Positions 44,268-53,733 of a DNA stretch of 64,000 nt are shown in pieces. Position 1 is the first letter of the stretch, and each line of letters begins with the position of its first letter. Source of the stretch: Dielma fastidiosa. GTDB lineage: Bacteria; Bacillota_I; Bacilli_A; Erysipelotrichales; Erysipelotrichaceae. Made by a program: the position numbers and the translations under genes. The stretch is from positions 168,334-232,333 of the forward strand of contig NZ_HE578927.1 in the NCBI RefSeq assembly GCF_000313565.1, read 5' to 3'. A model generated the notes under the pieces. That model was not told the DNA's origin. It saw nothing but the letters and a program-made list of their open reading frames with translations, and did not search any database.

Positions 44268-47200
44268 TTAATTATAGAGCGGACTCCAATAAATGCCGTC
44301 TTCATTAATCCAACAGTCATCAACCCATTGATTTCTAACCATTCTGCCTTCGCTGTCAAGATAATACCAGCGTCCCTCAGAAGTAGGATGCCAGCGATTC
44401 GTGACATAAGTATAATTTTCAAATAAATACCAATCATTCCAATGTGCCTGCCAATATTGATAACGGGCTGTGTAATCCTCTTTAAAATAATACCAGATGC
44501 CATTAACTTCCAGCCATGACTGTACTAAACGACCATCTTCTCTTGCAGCATATACCTTATATTTATCGCCATAATCGGTAATTAACTGATCAAATGGTCG
44601 GGTATTCACCAAATTATTAAATTCATCAAGAATTACCCATTCTTGTTTTGCAACTGTTTTATCATCTTTGATGAAATAGACAGCTTCAGCAATCTCAGAA
44701 ATAACTGATAATTGTTCAGGCTTCACAGCGGCAACCAACTTTTCATCTTTATCCAAGAGGATAAACCCACTTTCAACTTGCTTGCCATTGTTATAATAAT
44801 AAGTTTTATTCTTTTCCTCTACGAATCCATCTGCTTTGCTTGAAGGTGCAGAACTGCCGCCCCCACCACCGCCGGATGGTAAATCGCTGCTGGTTTTCTC
44901 TTTAATCTTAAAGGTGATGGTTAGCGTATCTTCCCCAGTTACATCATTCCACACACTGCCATCATATTTCTGTTTTTGGAAGACTACGTTCAAAGTATTG
45001 CTGCCAACAGACAATGTGGAAGTATCAATTTCACCAGTATAAGGTCCTGCCTCATTAAAGCTATTTTCAGTTAATACCTGCCACTTTACAGGCAGCCAGC
45101 GCACAGCATTAGTTTGCGGTGAAGTAACATTCATACCATCACCAATTGCAGTAAAACTAATCTTATCACCTTTAGTATATTCACTATCATTAACAATCCC
45201 TGTGACTGAATTATGAGGTGCAACAATTTCACTCTTCACATATTTCCATTTGTGAGGTGCGCTAGCTTCATCATTCCTTAACTCATATTCATCACTATCA
45301 TAAGTGAATGATTCAGTACCACCGCCAGTAACTGTGATATATGTTTGATCTACAACAGGTGTACCATCAATTTCAACCGTTGTTGTACCAGATGCGGTAC
45401 CGCCAATTGTGAATGTTTTTCCATCTTCAAGACGAAGTGTGCCACCGCCGATATAGTTTCCTAAAATACTATCATTTTGTGCCGTGCTAGAATTTGTTAA
45501 ATCTAATTTACCACCTGGCTGAATCGTTAACTCTTCCACGTCGAAAAACAGATTATATTGATTGTTTGATCCGTCACTCCCCTTCTCTGATAGTTTCAAA
45601 ACTGCGTTATCTGTGACGATAACTTCATTAACATTTAAAATATACTCGCTGTTTAATATTGTCTCAGTTGTGCCATCACCAATAAACAATTTGATATCAT
45701 TATTGACTACACTTGTCGCATACGCCCCAGAGCCTGTAAAAGTAATAGGTGAATTTTGGATACCTGTAACATGAAATTCCATGTTATCTAAGCTACTGTA
45801 ATAATAACCGCCAGCATATAATTGCTGCTTGACAGTATTCCCCTCTTTTAACTCAATAATTGATGTTCCGTTGATTATTGCATTATTTCCGTCAGCGCCC
45901 ATACTTCCCCCATATGCAGAAGATAATACTGTATTAGTGAATATCATTTTCATATTACCAGTAATATCTGCATTTGTGCCAGCTTTTGCATCAGCATTAC
46001 GGCCACCGCCATATATGGCACCATTGATAGTTGAATTATTATATTTTGTTGTGACATTGCCAGTAATGTTTGCAGTTCCACCAGTTGCGGCATAACCTCC
46101 GCCATATATAGAATATGACATTGGATTATCTAGATTTTGCATTGTAAATTCAATATTGCCGATTATATCTGCATTCGTAGTCTGCTTTCCATAACCGCCA
46201 ATAATTAATGTCTCTTGGGGAATTGTACCATCAAACGTTAATGATAAATTGCCATATATATTAACTGTTCCACCACCAAATTGAGCATAACCGCCATTAT
46301 ATAACCATATGCCAGAACTGGATGTACGCATTGTATTTGTTCCGTTCCCTTTAAAAGTAGTCTTAACTGACACAGGATTATCTTTTGTTCCAATATCTGC
46401 TGAGCTGGCTGAATTATACAAATAACCAGCCCCATAATAGTTAGCACACGAAAAATCACCATTAATTGTATAATCAAGGCCACCTGCTACATTTGCTGTT
46501 GTATTAGGATTTTTAGCATAACCAGCAGCTGCATAATTTGCTCCTACACTGACACCACCAGTAAATGAAGTAGTTATCTTTCCACCCACACTAGCAGAGG
46601 AATTCGCGCCCTCAGTAAATCCGCCACCATAATATGACTGCTTAAATTCAATATTTTTTCCAAATGTAGATGTAATATTACCTTCAACATTACTTAGAGC
46701 CTTAGCATTTAATGATGAAGTCACTCTTACTACTTTACCAGCTCCGACATAATCCTTATTAAAAATGCAGTTATCTTTAATTGTGATATTGATTGAACCA
46801 TCAACACTCGCGTCTCCGGCTCTGACAACTATACCACCCCCTACCATTCCTTCATTAAACTCAATATCATCAGCAATATTAATACTTATATCACCAAGCA
46901 CTTTAGCAATTGCAGGACACATATCAAAAGTATCCCCATAACTATCATTAGTTGCATTTCCACTAGCTAAACCGCCACCAACTATACTAGCTCCTCTGTC
47001 AGTATCATATGTAGAGATTGTACTACCAGCCTTAATTTCTATTTTGCTTCCGCCTACGTTCGCTTGGCTAATTCTTAAGTCAAGAGTTTGATTGGCAAGG
47101 TCATAATTTCCATCTGCCTTTCCTCCACCATAAATTGCAGGTGTATTCTCATAACCTTCAAACTGATTATCAATAGGAACAATTGTAATATTCGTTGTTT

Positions 47201-48800
47201 TTTTCACATCGGCTGTACCTCCAAAAGCGGCATGACCACCAGCTGCTAAAAACGATGAACTTAAAGCAGGGCCCCTGCCACATTGAACATATGTACTACC
47301 CAACACATTCGCATTAGCCCCTCTGCCATCTGCATTACCACCAGCATACAAATAATAAATCGTTCGTTCATTCAACTGACTTTCTCCTGCTGCTGAATCC
47401 TTGTCCACCTTAATTTTTACATCACCAGAAACTACTGCATTCGTAACAATGTTCCAATCACCAGTACCGTCATTATAATTACTGTTCCCAGATGCTAAAC
47501 CGCCACCAATGATATGTAGCCCAGCACCCATATATTTACCATTGCCACTTTGCGCATCTTCACCAAAGTTTAAAGTTATATCTCCGCCAACATTTGCATT
47601 GAGTGTCATTGTCTTGCACGTTTCTGCTTTTGCCGCACCTCCACCGACAATTGCATCGTTGAGACAATACACATCGCCATTTATATCCAATTTAATATTT
47701 CCGCTAACATTCGCACTATATGTTCCTGATTGTTCACTCGTTGCATAACCGCCGCCGTAAAGCACATTATGAACATGCCCATCTTTGAGTAATTGAATCT
47801 CTATATTTCCAGTCACATCTGCATTAATAGTTGATAACGATTGATTTTTATCAGGTTCGGCATGCCCGCCACCAATTAAAGACCAGCCTACATAACCTCC
47901 CACAATCAGCTTAATATCACCGGTAACCTTATGATTATATCCGCCGCCATAAATTGAGCCAGATGATTCCAACCTGCCATAAAATTCTATTTCAGGTGAA
48001 CCGATAATATCTTCCTCATAACCGCCGCCGTATATATCACTATTATATATTCCATCATTAGATATTTTAATATCCTTTCCAACATACAGTTTCTTACCGT
48101 TCACATATATATTCAATAAAGCACCATTACCTGAAATGGATAATGTTCTGGGTGTTCCATCTGTATCAGAATCTATCGTTAATGAAGTAATTCGATCAGG
48201 TATTTCAAAAGCACCTGTACTTGCGTTACGAGTTTCAGTGACATCGCTATTCAGCTTCACAATCACATCACCGCTCAATAAAGAGTCATTAAACAGCTCA
48301 ATAAAATTAGCGTAATCAGCATTAACCTCTGATCCCACCGTTTTTTCAATAGCTTTATTATCATAGACTATTAATTCATTGTTCTGCATTTGATTTTCAA
48401 CATTTACCACAATGTAAGGAAGTGCATCCTGCCCTTGAAGCAATTCATCAGACAGCTGATAAAGTGTCTCATCCCATTTTGGCACATAAACAATCTGATC
48501 ATAAGTTTCTGTTTTTATATCCCAGTTTACCATTAATTTTTCCGGTTCTGAACTGTTTTCAATCCATACATCTAAACTTTCAGGAAGCATCAGATTCTCT
48601 TTCTCTTCAGCATTTACCATAAAATTCATATATGGCTTATTTTCATTAGGTTCATAACCAACAAACTCAGTAATCCGTTGAATGTCTTCTATGACATTCT
48701 CTTCCTTTTTTGAATCTTCTGCACTTACCGTTGGGCATTCGGAAAGAACAAGAAGCACACTCAAAAAAGAGGAACAAAAAATTCTTCCAATCCTTTTCAT
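44268..48800 (-). CDS. Very large repetitive secreted surface protein with C-terminal cell-wall-binding repeats
   Basis: A 1510-residue exported protein. Signal peptide 1-27 (MKRIGRIFCSSFLSVLLVLS.. ending VSAEDS). After about 200 residues come some twenty irregular repeats of 40-60 residues built around a Gly-rich turn and a beta strand (IYGGGY...ANVSGNIKLDING pattern), a likely beta-solenoid adhesin or polysaccharide-interacting stalk. Around 1290-1310 is a Gly/Ser linker (DLPSGGGGGGSSAPSS), then choline-binding-like repeats (WLEVNGIWYYFKED, WYLFENYTY, RWYYLDSEGRMVRNQW) for wall attachment. No enzyme motif was found. Single gene; the ribosome site is AAGGAG. Confidence 0.82.
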   Translation of the reverse strand: MKRIGRIFCSSFLSVLLVLSECPTVSAEDSKKEENVIEDIQRITEFVGYEPNENKPYMNFMVNAEEKENLMLPESLDVWIENSSEPEKLMVNWDIKTETYDQIVYVPKWDETLYQLSDELLQGQDALPYIVVNVENQMQNNELIVYDNKAIEKTVGSEVNADYANFIELFNDSLLSGDVIVKLNSDVTETRNASTGAFEIPDRITSLTIDSDTDGTPRTLSISGNGALLNIYVNGKKLYVGKDIKISNDGIYNSDIYGGGYEEDIIGSPEIEFYGRLESSGSIYGGGYNHKVTGDIKLIVGGYVGWSLIGGGHAEPDKNQSLSTINADVTGNIEIQLLKDGHVHNVLYGGGYATSEQSGTYSANVSGNIKLDINGDVYCLNDAIVGGGAAKAETCKTMTLNANVGGDITLNFGEDAQSGNGKYMGAGLHIIGGGLASGNSNYNDGTGDWNIVTNAVVSGDVKIKVDKDSAAGESQLNERTIYYLYAGGNADGRGANANVLGSTYVQCGRGPALSSSFLAAGGHAAFGGTADVKKTTNITIVPIDNQFEGYENTPAIYGGGKADGNYDLANQTLDLRISQANVGGSKIEIKAGSTISTYDTDRGASIVGGGLASGNATNDSYGDTFDMCPAIAKVLGDISINIADDIEFNEGMVGGGIVVRAGDASVDGSINITIKDNCIFNKDYVGAGKVVRVTSSLNAKALSNVEGNITSTFGKNIEFKQSYYGGGFTEGANSSASVGGKITTSFTGGVSVGANYAAAGYAKNPNTTANVAGGLDYTINGDFSCANYYGAGYLYNSASSADIGTKDNPVSVKTTFKGNGTNTMRTSSSGIWLYNGGYAQFGGGTVNIYGNLSLTFDGTIPQETLIIGGYGKQTTNADIIGNIEFTMQNLDNPMSYSIYGGGYAATGGTANITGNVTTKYNNSTINGAIYGGGRNADAKAGTNADITGNMKMIFTNTVLSSAYGGSMGADGNNAIINGTSIIELKEGNTVKQQLYAGGYYYSSLDNMEFHVTGIQNSPITFTGSGAYATSVVNNDIKLFIGDGTTETILNSEYILNVNEVIVTDNAVLKLSEKGSDGSNNQYNLFFDVEELTIQPGGKLDLTNSSTAQNDSILGNYIGGGTLRLEDGKTFTIGGTASGTTTVEIDGTPVVDQTYITVTGGGTESFTYDSDEYELRNDEASAPHKWKYVKSEIVAPHNSVTGIVNDSEYTKGDKISFTAIGDGMNVTSPQTNAVRWLPVKWQVLTENSFNEAGPYTGEIDTSTLSVGSNTLNVVFQKQKYDGSVWNDVTGEDTLTITFKIKEKTSSDLPSGGGGGGSSAPSSKADGFVEEKNKTYYYNNGKQVESGFILLDKDEKLVAAVKPEQLSVISEIAEAVYFIKDDKTVAKQEWVILDEFNNLVNTRPFDQLITDYGDKYKVYAAREDGRLVQSWLEVNGIWYYFKEDYTARYQYWQAHWNDWYLFENYTYVTNRWHPTSEGRWYYLDSEGRMVRNQWVDDCWINEDGIYWSPLYN

Positions 48801-48826
48801 CTTTTATGATTCTCCTTGTGTTTTCT

Positions 48827-48843
48827 ATTCTGATAGTCAGAAT
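48827..48843. promoter_or_regulatory. Palindrome in the leader of the 1510-residue surface protein gene
   Basis: ATTCTGA-tag-TCAGAAT, a perfect 7-3-7 inverted repeat, lies downstream of a minus-strand TATAAT (about 48867-48872). A regulator site is possible; it does not resemble the 28-base palindromes. Confidence 0.45.
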
Positions 48844-48904
48844 AATGCCCAGTTTATGTAAATATTATAGCATATTAATTCAATGATAGACAAATTTAAA
48901 ATAT

Positions 48905-48948
48905 TCATAAAAAAATACGGAACTGATCACATTGTCAGCATCCGCATT
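48905..48948 (-). terminator. Terminator of maf
   Basis: On the minus strand AAATGCGGA pairs with TCCGTATTT and is followed by a T-run. Confidence 0.6.
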
Positions 48949-48949
48949 T

Positions 48950-49519
48950 TTAATAATCCAATTCTAAATATTTCTTTAAACGTTTATACAGACTAGCCAT
49001 CGGCAGTCCTACTACGTTATAAAAATCACCATTGATTTTCTTTACAAACGTCAATCCCTTACCCTGTATCGCATAAGCGCCAGCCTTATCGTGAGGTTCC
49101 TTAGACTTGGCATAGCGTTTGATTTCCTCGTCTTCAAGATCATAGAATGTAACATCCGTTACTTCATGAAAGCATTCCTTGACATCCTTGGCCACTAAAG
49201 CCACCCCGGTAATTACTTGATGCGTTTTACCAGACAGCTTTCTCAGCATCCGTTCAGCATCTTCATTATCCTTAGGCTTACCAAAAACTTCCCCATCACA
49301 AACAACGATCGTATCCGCTCCGATAATGAATTCTTCAGGATATCTATGAAAAACGGCATCCGCTTTTTCAAAAGCCAGCTTTTCAACCGCCTTCTCTATA
49401 CTAAGTTCAGGATCCAAGGTTTCTTTTAATAAACAGCTTGCAGTCGTAAATGGAATTTCACTAAGAACCATCAGTTCTCTTCTTCTTGGTGATTCACTTG
49501 CTAATAAAACTCTTCTCAT
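48950..49519 (-). CDS. maf: Maf-family nucleoside triphosphate pyrophosphatase
   Basis: A 189-residue enzyme of the Maf/YhdE family, a house-cleaning pyrophosphatase acting on non-canonical or dTTP/UTP nucleotides. Motifs: LLASESPRRRELM at the N-terminus, GADTIV, GKPKDNEDAERML.KLSGKTHQVITGVAL and the late DKAGAYAIQGKG. The start at 49519 is used because a GAGG lies five bases upstream and family members begin at this point. Downstream of the TIGR01906 gene. Confidence 0.93.
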   Translation of the reverse strand: MRRVLLASESPRRRELMVLSEIPFTTASCLLKETLDPELSIEKAVEKLAFEKADAVFHRYPEEFIIGADTIVVCDGEVFGKPKDNEDAERMLRKLSGKTHQVITGVALVAKDVKECFHEVTDVTFYDLEDEEIKRYAKSKEPHDKAGAYAIQGKGLTFVKKINGDFYNVVGLPMASLYKRLKKYLELDY

Positions 49520-49581
49520 ATATCCTCGCTCCTTCATTAGAAAATTTTAACACTACTTTATCAACATTGCAATGAAGCTGA

Positions 49582-50301
49582 TTATATTTTTTTGTCAACA
49601 TCTTCCTTTGCTTTTTTCCGCAGGAAGATAAAACCAATAAGTAAAAGAAAATAAACAACCAGAAAGGTTAAAGTGATGCGGAAAACCATGCCGGCAAAGA
49701 ATGTTTCAGGAAACATATTAATCATAATTGAATTAGCCGGATTCAGCTGCCATAAATCATTCGTAAAGAATAATTCGTGGAAACCGATCCAAAAGCCTGT
49801 AAAATCCATCAGTGCATAACCGGCCAGCATTCCGACAACAATCAGCAGACAAATTGAAATTTGAATAAAACTGCCTGCCAGCTGGCGCTTCAGCATATTT
49901 ATACCATTTTCATCCTTACGGCTGCGGTAAATCAGATAAGCAAAAGCTAATACACCTATCATTGTTGCCAAATTTCTGGCGGTTAATACATTCTGATAAA
50001 GATTTTTCACATCCACCATATGCAGCGTTTCACGCTCAGTAAATATTTCACGCTGCATGCCAAATACTTCACCGCTCACTAAGATATCATCTCTTTGATC
50101 ATGCAGATAATCCAGCAGTGTTTCGGTTGCCGCGAATAAGTCTTCATCACTCATTCCCAAACTATCCGCTGTATTCAGCTTTATGTACTGTTCACGATAG
50201 TAGTTTTTATTAAATGCGTGGAAATCGATACTGGTTACTAATAATACAAAGATCAAAGCCAGCGAGAAAATCCCAGCGGCTGTCTTAACACTTTTTTTCA
50301 T
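49582..50301 (-). CDS. TIGR01906-type integral membrane protein
   Basis: A 239-residue membrane protein: TM about 8-25, an extracellular loop of about 80 residues with the conserved SLGMSDEDLFAATETLLDYLH.QRDDI segment, then TMs about 105-125, 138-160 and 205-228. It matches the TIGR01906 family of Firmicutes, whose function is unknown. Upstream of maf with 60 bases between. Confidence 0.8.
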   Translation of the reverse strand: MKKSVKTAAGIFSLALIFVLLVTSIDFHAFNKNYYREQYIKLNTADSLGMSDEDLFAATETLLDYLHDQRDDILVSGEVFGMQREIFTERETLHMVDVKNLYQNVLTARNLATMIGVLAFAYLIYRSRKDENGINMLKRQLAGSFIQISICLLIVVGMLAGYALMDFTGFWIGFHELFFTNDLWQLNPANSIMINMFPETFFAGMVFRITLTFLVVYFLLLIGFIFLRKKAKEDVDKKI

Positions 50302-50488
50302 ATACTGCCTCCTGCTTTGAGATCAATCTTTTCATGATTAATCATCATTGCCTATTATTATACAATGAAATGCCATGCTTCAATGTCGAAATTTATTTCT
50401 TTTTTGATTATTTTCTTATCATATGGTGAGGAATGTTTAAATTTATGACAAAAGGCTGACACATTTTGTCTGTTTTTATCATTAGTTG

Positions 50489-50518
50489 TTGACAACAGCG
50501 GGTACTATATCCTATAAT
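50489..50518 (+). promoter_or_regulatory. Promoter of tRNA-Lys
   Basis: TTGACA at 50489-50494 and TATAAT at 50513-50518 are spaced by 18 bases. Confidence 0.85.
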
Positions 50519-50534
50519 AACTAGGCACATCAAT

Positions 50535-50610
50535 GACTCGTTAGCTCAGATGGTAGAGCATTTGACTTTTAATCAAAGGGTCTGGAGTTCGAATCTCCAA
50601 CGAGTCACCA
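50535..50610 (+). tRNA. tRNA-Lys (TTT)
   Basis: A cloverleaf with acceptor GACTCGT/ACGAGTC, D-arm AGCTCAGATGGTAGAGC, anticodon loop CTTTTAA between TTTGA/TCAAA (anticodon TTT), T-arm GGAGTTCGAATCTCC, discriminator A and encoded CCA. Confidence 0.97.
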
Positions 50611-50620
50611 TTATAAATTA

Positions 50621-50645
50621 TAAACAGCCCAGCGCTGTTTTTTTA
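50621..50645 (+). terminator. Terminator of tRNA-Lys
   Basis: AACAGC-ccagc-GCTGTT is followed by a T-run. Confidence 0.85.
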
Positions 50646-50702
50646 TTATATTAAAAAGCACACCTTCAGCTTATGAATCGGGTGTACTTTTCAGCTTTTA
50701 AT

Positions 50703-51854
50703 CTATTTAGCCAACGATTTTTCAATATCGGCGATTTCAGCTTCTAACTGCTGAATAAATTCTTCCTTGTCGGCAATATCTTCATTCATCTCATCAATGG
50801 CTCTTTGACCTAGCAGACCAACCATTTCCTCCTGCATTCGTTTCAGCTGCCATTTCTGCTTCTGCAGCAGATCCTGCTTACGATTACGGGCATCCTGCAT
50901 CCGCTGACGCCATTCCTGATGCTTCTGCTCATTCAGCTGTTTCAAGCCGTTGAAGTAATCATCCATTACTGAGCGGAATTCATCCCAGATCTGATCTTCC
51001 CGCTCCTTACCGCATGAACCAATTGCTTTCCATTCATTGCTTAAGCCCTTCATTTGTTCAGTCAGCTCTTTAGTATATGTCTTCTCAGCGGCAATGGCAG
51101 CTGCCTTTTCAACCAGCGCCTTTTTATCAAGATACTTTTGATCCTGCTCCTTATGCAGCTGATCATAATAAACACTGCGGCGATCATAGAATTTCTGACG
51201 CTGCTCATTAAATGCATCCCATAAACGATCTTCATGTTCACGGCCGGCACTGCCTGCGGCTTTCCATTGATCCATTAAGCTCTTAAACTTCTCGCTGGTC
51301 TGCTGCCATTGAGTTGAATCAGCAATTTCCTTAGCCTGTTCAATCAGTGACTGTTTAGCCTGCAATGCATTCGCAAAGTTTGACTGAAGATTTTCCCAAT
51401 AGGCATGTTTGCGGTCAAAGAAAGTCTGACGAGCCGCATTAAATGCTTCCCACAAAGCGTCATCTTCTTTGCCGGCTGTACCAATCGCCTTCCATTGACG
51501 CATTAAATCAGCCATAGCATCAGTCGCCTGATTCCACTCATTAGACACAGAAACCTTTTTAGCCTGTTCAATCAATGCTTTTTTTAGCTCCTGATTGTTT
51601 TGGAACCCTTCACGGCGCTTGCTGTAAAGCTTATCAACAACACCATCAAATTTCTCAACTAACTGATCTTCATAAACTGAATCCCAATATGAAATTTGTT
51701 TCCATTTTCTTCTTAGATCAGCAATCGCACGGGCAATCACATCCCATTCAGCATCGCCGTCAATCTGTTCAGCTTCTGCAATCAAAGCCTCTCTTTGCTG
51801 AATATCCTCATCATAATCACTTACTTCATACATTTCATCATTATTGTTATTCAT
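50703..51854 (-). CDS. DUF349-repeat coiled-coil protein
   Basis: A 383-residue soluble helical protein with four tandem DUF349-like repeats of about 75 residues, each with the core W..A...M..L...WK..G..GK..D..LW..F...R..F (for example QWKAIGTAGKEDDALWEAFNAARQTFFDRKHAYWE). The last 70 residues form a Q/E/K-rich coiled coil. The function of these repeats in bacteria is poorly known. The start at 51854 has GGAGG eight bases upstream; a longer frame adds ten residues. Single gene. Confidence 0.75.
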   Translation of the reverse strand: MNNNNDEMYEVSDYDEDIQQREALIAEAEQIDGDAEWDVIARAIADLRRKWKQISYWDSVYEDQLVEKFDGVVDKLYSKRREGFQNNQELKKALIEQAKKVSVSNEWNQATDAMADLMRQWKAIGTAGKEDDALWEAFNAARQTFFDRKHAYWENLQSNFANALQAKQSLIEQAKEIADSTQWQQTSEKFKSLMDQWKAAGSAGREHEDRLWDAFNEQRQKFYDRRSVYYDQLHKEQDQKYLDKKALVEKAAAIAAEKTYTKELTEQMKGLSNEWKAIGSCGKEREDQIWDEFRSVMDDYFNGLKQLNEQKHQEWRQRMQDARNRKQDLLQKQKWQLKRMQEEMVGLLGQRAIDEMNEDIADKEEFIQQLEAEIADIEKSLAK

Positions 51855-52008
51855 CGTATTCCTCCAATAGTTCTTTAGAATCATCCAGTCCTATTAATCA
51901 TTGTAACGCAAGTCATAGAAAATTTCATTCATTAAATGAAAAAAAACACTTTTTAAAACAATTCTGCCTTCTGTACGCTCCCCTGAATCTTCATCAACTT
52001 TATATAAG

Positions 52009-52055
52009 AGAAGCGACAAAGGTCACAATCGAAGACCTCTGCCGCTCTTTTAACA
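52009..52055 (-). terminator. Putative terminator of the lipoprotein pair
   Basis: On the minus strand AAGAGCGGCAGAGGTC pairs, with bulges, with GACCTTTGTCGCTTCTCTT, followed by a weak T tract. Confidence 0.5.
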
Positions 52056-52087
52056 TCATATTTGCTTTTAAGCTAAGAATTCTATGC

Positions 52088-52804
52088 CTATTTACGAGTT
52101 AAACCTTCAAATGCATAAGTAGCAGTTACTGCTAATTCAGCATTATCTGTTGTATAAGGACGGAATTCAGAACCTTCAAATTGTCCCATACCGCCTACAT
52201 TGTAGATTTTGCTCATATCATAACCTTTAGCTGCCAGCAGGTTCATCAATTGTGTAACACGGCCGCCGCTCTGGCACATTAAGAAGACTGTCTTATCAGT
52301 TGGGATCATTGCATGCAGCAGATCATCTGATTCTTCATAAACGTCGATTGGTTCAGTTACTGAGCCGCCGTATAATTGTGGCAGTGTAGCATCAGTATTT
52401 GCATCAGCATTGAAGATAACTGCGAAATAAGGAATTACTTCAAAGTTCTTTAAATGCTTTTTAGCATAGTCGTTATAATCACGAAGATCGATATAGACAA
52501 CATCATCTCTGCCTAAATAATCAATCAGGTTATCAACGTTGATTGAAGAACAAGCAGCTGCATATGAATCAGCAGTACAAGCTACTTCTGCTTCATCCTT
52601 ACTTGGCTTATACATCTTTGTAGTATCACGAGGATCAGGCAGAGCTGTTGGTGTTGGTGCATCTGTAGCCATTACATAACCGTTTTCTAATGGATTTTTA
52701 ACCCATCCTTCAGCTTCTAATTCAGCATCTGTTTTTTGTGCAGGTGCAGTTGAACATCCCATTAATAATAAAGCAGATAATGCTAATACACTAAATTTTT
52801 TCAT
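52088..52804 (-). CDS. Rhodanese-domain lipoprotein
   Basis: A 238-residue exported lipoprotein: lipobox LLMGC with lipidated Cys17. The rhodanese domain spans about 85-220 with VVYIDLRD (106-109) and the active-site loop MCQSGGRVTQLMNLL, catalytic C177. This carries persulfide sulfur or acts on thiols outside the membrane. A paralogue lies at 54.9 kb. It is second in an operon with an FMN-acceptor-like lipoprotein 22 bases upstream. Confidence 0.85.
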   Translation of the reverse strand: MKKFSVLALSALLLMGCSTAPAQKTDAELEAEGWVKNPLENGYVMATDAPTPTALPDPRDTTKMYKPSKDEAEVACTADSYAAACSSINVDNLIDYLGRDDVVYIDLRDYNDYAKKHLKNFEVIPYFAVIFNADANTDATLPQLYGGSVTEPIDVYEESDDLLHAMIPTDKTVFLMCQSGGRVTQLMNLLAAKGYDMSKIYNVGGMGQFEGSEFRPYTTDNAELAVTATYAFEGLTRK

Positions 52805-52826
52805 AATCGTTTAGATCTCCCTCTAT

Positions 52827-53576
52827 TTAGTTAAAATATTCGTCAGTTGCATGATATTGGAATAATGCATTCAGCATACGGATAATGTTGTTTGTTGAAA
52901 CAGAAGAACCAGTGAATGTATCCAATGTCAGACCTTCACGTCCTTCACCGGCTGAATAATCAGCTGGATCAATATCATCCTGTACGCTTAATGTGCTGAT
53001 ATAATCATAAGTCTTGCCCTTGAAGAAAGGAATGTATTCTTCCTTAAAGGTTTCATAAGTTACACCGGCAGGTGTTGGATTGCTGTCTCCCCAGAAGCCG
53101 CCCAGATAATGTCCGGCAGAATCCTGATCAAATGACAGGAAGCGTACTTCAGAATCCTTAATATCCTTGCTGTCAGGCAGTGTCAGTTCTACATAGGCAG
53201 TCTGCCAGTAGTTTACATCAGCAGAACGGCATGTGCATGACAGATATGTGATCTGATACTTAATGTAATTACGAGCCACATATTTGAAGTTTACAAACGC
53301 GTAGAAATTCGTTTCATTACGCGGACCATCGACATGGTTAATGGGTACTACCGCTACCACATTACCGACAGATCCTTCGCCTAAATCGGCGCTTTCATTC
53401 AAAAATTTGTTTACTTCTTCAAGTGTCATATTTTCAAATGAACAGGTTCCGCCCTCAGTCACCGGATCATCTGTGCCAGTATTACCGTCGTTGGCCGGTG
53501 GTGTTGTACTTGTACAGCCTGTAACTGTACCGGCAAGAAGAAGTAACGCAATCAAGCTTTTTGCTAACTTTTTCAT
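52827..53576 (-). CDS. Lipoprotein with a C-terminal FMN-attachment-like motif
   Basis: A 249-residue lipoprotein: signal with lipidated Cys21 (TVTGC). The body is not a domain I recognise, but residues 219-235 (DTFTGSSVSTNNIIRML) resemble the D..[ST]GA[ST].[ST] box of FMN_bind proteins, where ApbE attaches FMN through a phosphoester to Ser/Thr (here most likely S225); the Ala of the box is Ser. Two Cys in SCTC (113-116) are unusual. Divergently next to an ApbE gene, so it is a plausible extracellular flavoprotein. The motif assignment is tentative. Confidence 0.6.
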   Translation of the reverse strand: MKKLAKSLIALLLLAGTVTGCTSTTPPANDGNTGTDDPVTEGGTCSFENMTLEEVNKFLNESADLGEGSVGNVVAVVPINHVDGPRNETNFYAFVNFKYVARNYIKYQITYLSCTCRSADVNYWQTAYVELTLPDSKDIKDSEVRFLSFDQDSAGHYLGGFWGDSNPTPAGVTYETFKEEYIPFFKGKTYDYISTLSVQDDIDPADYSAGEGREGLTLDTFTGSSVSTNNIIRMLNALFQYHATDEYFN

Positions 53577-53706
53577 ATTTCCTCCTTTATGTTATTTTTA
53601 TTATAGCCGATTCGCAAAATGAACTCAAGCGGTTACAGAATTTTCGTGAAATTGTTAACTTTTACATTTTACTTCCTTTTTTTACTTAAATTTTCATATT
53701 TCCTAA

Positions 53707-53727
53707 CATGCTTACATGTTGTACAAT
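53707..53727 (+). promoter_or_regulatory. ApbE promoter region with inverted repeat
   Basis: ACATG-ctta-CATGT at 53707-53720 is followed by TACAAT at 53722-53727. The ApbE ATG is only seven bases further, so the message may have almost no leader. Confidence 0.45.
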
Positions 53728-53733
53728 TATATC

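Noticed and set aside
45562-46095. Plus-strand open frames opposite the 1510-residue surface protein
   Set aside because: They are antisense shadows of a repetitive, long minus-strand gene and lack ribosome sites.
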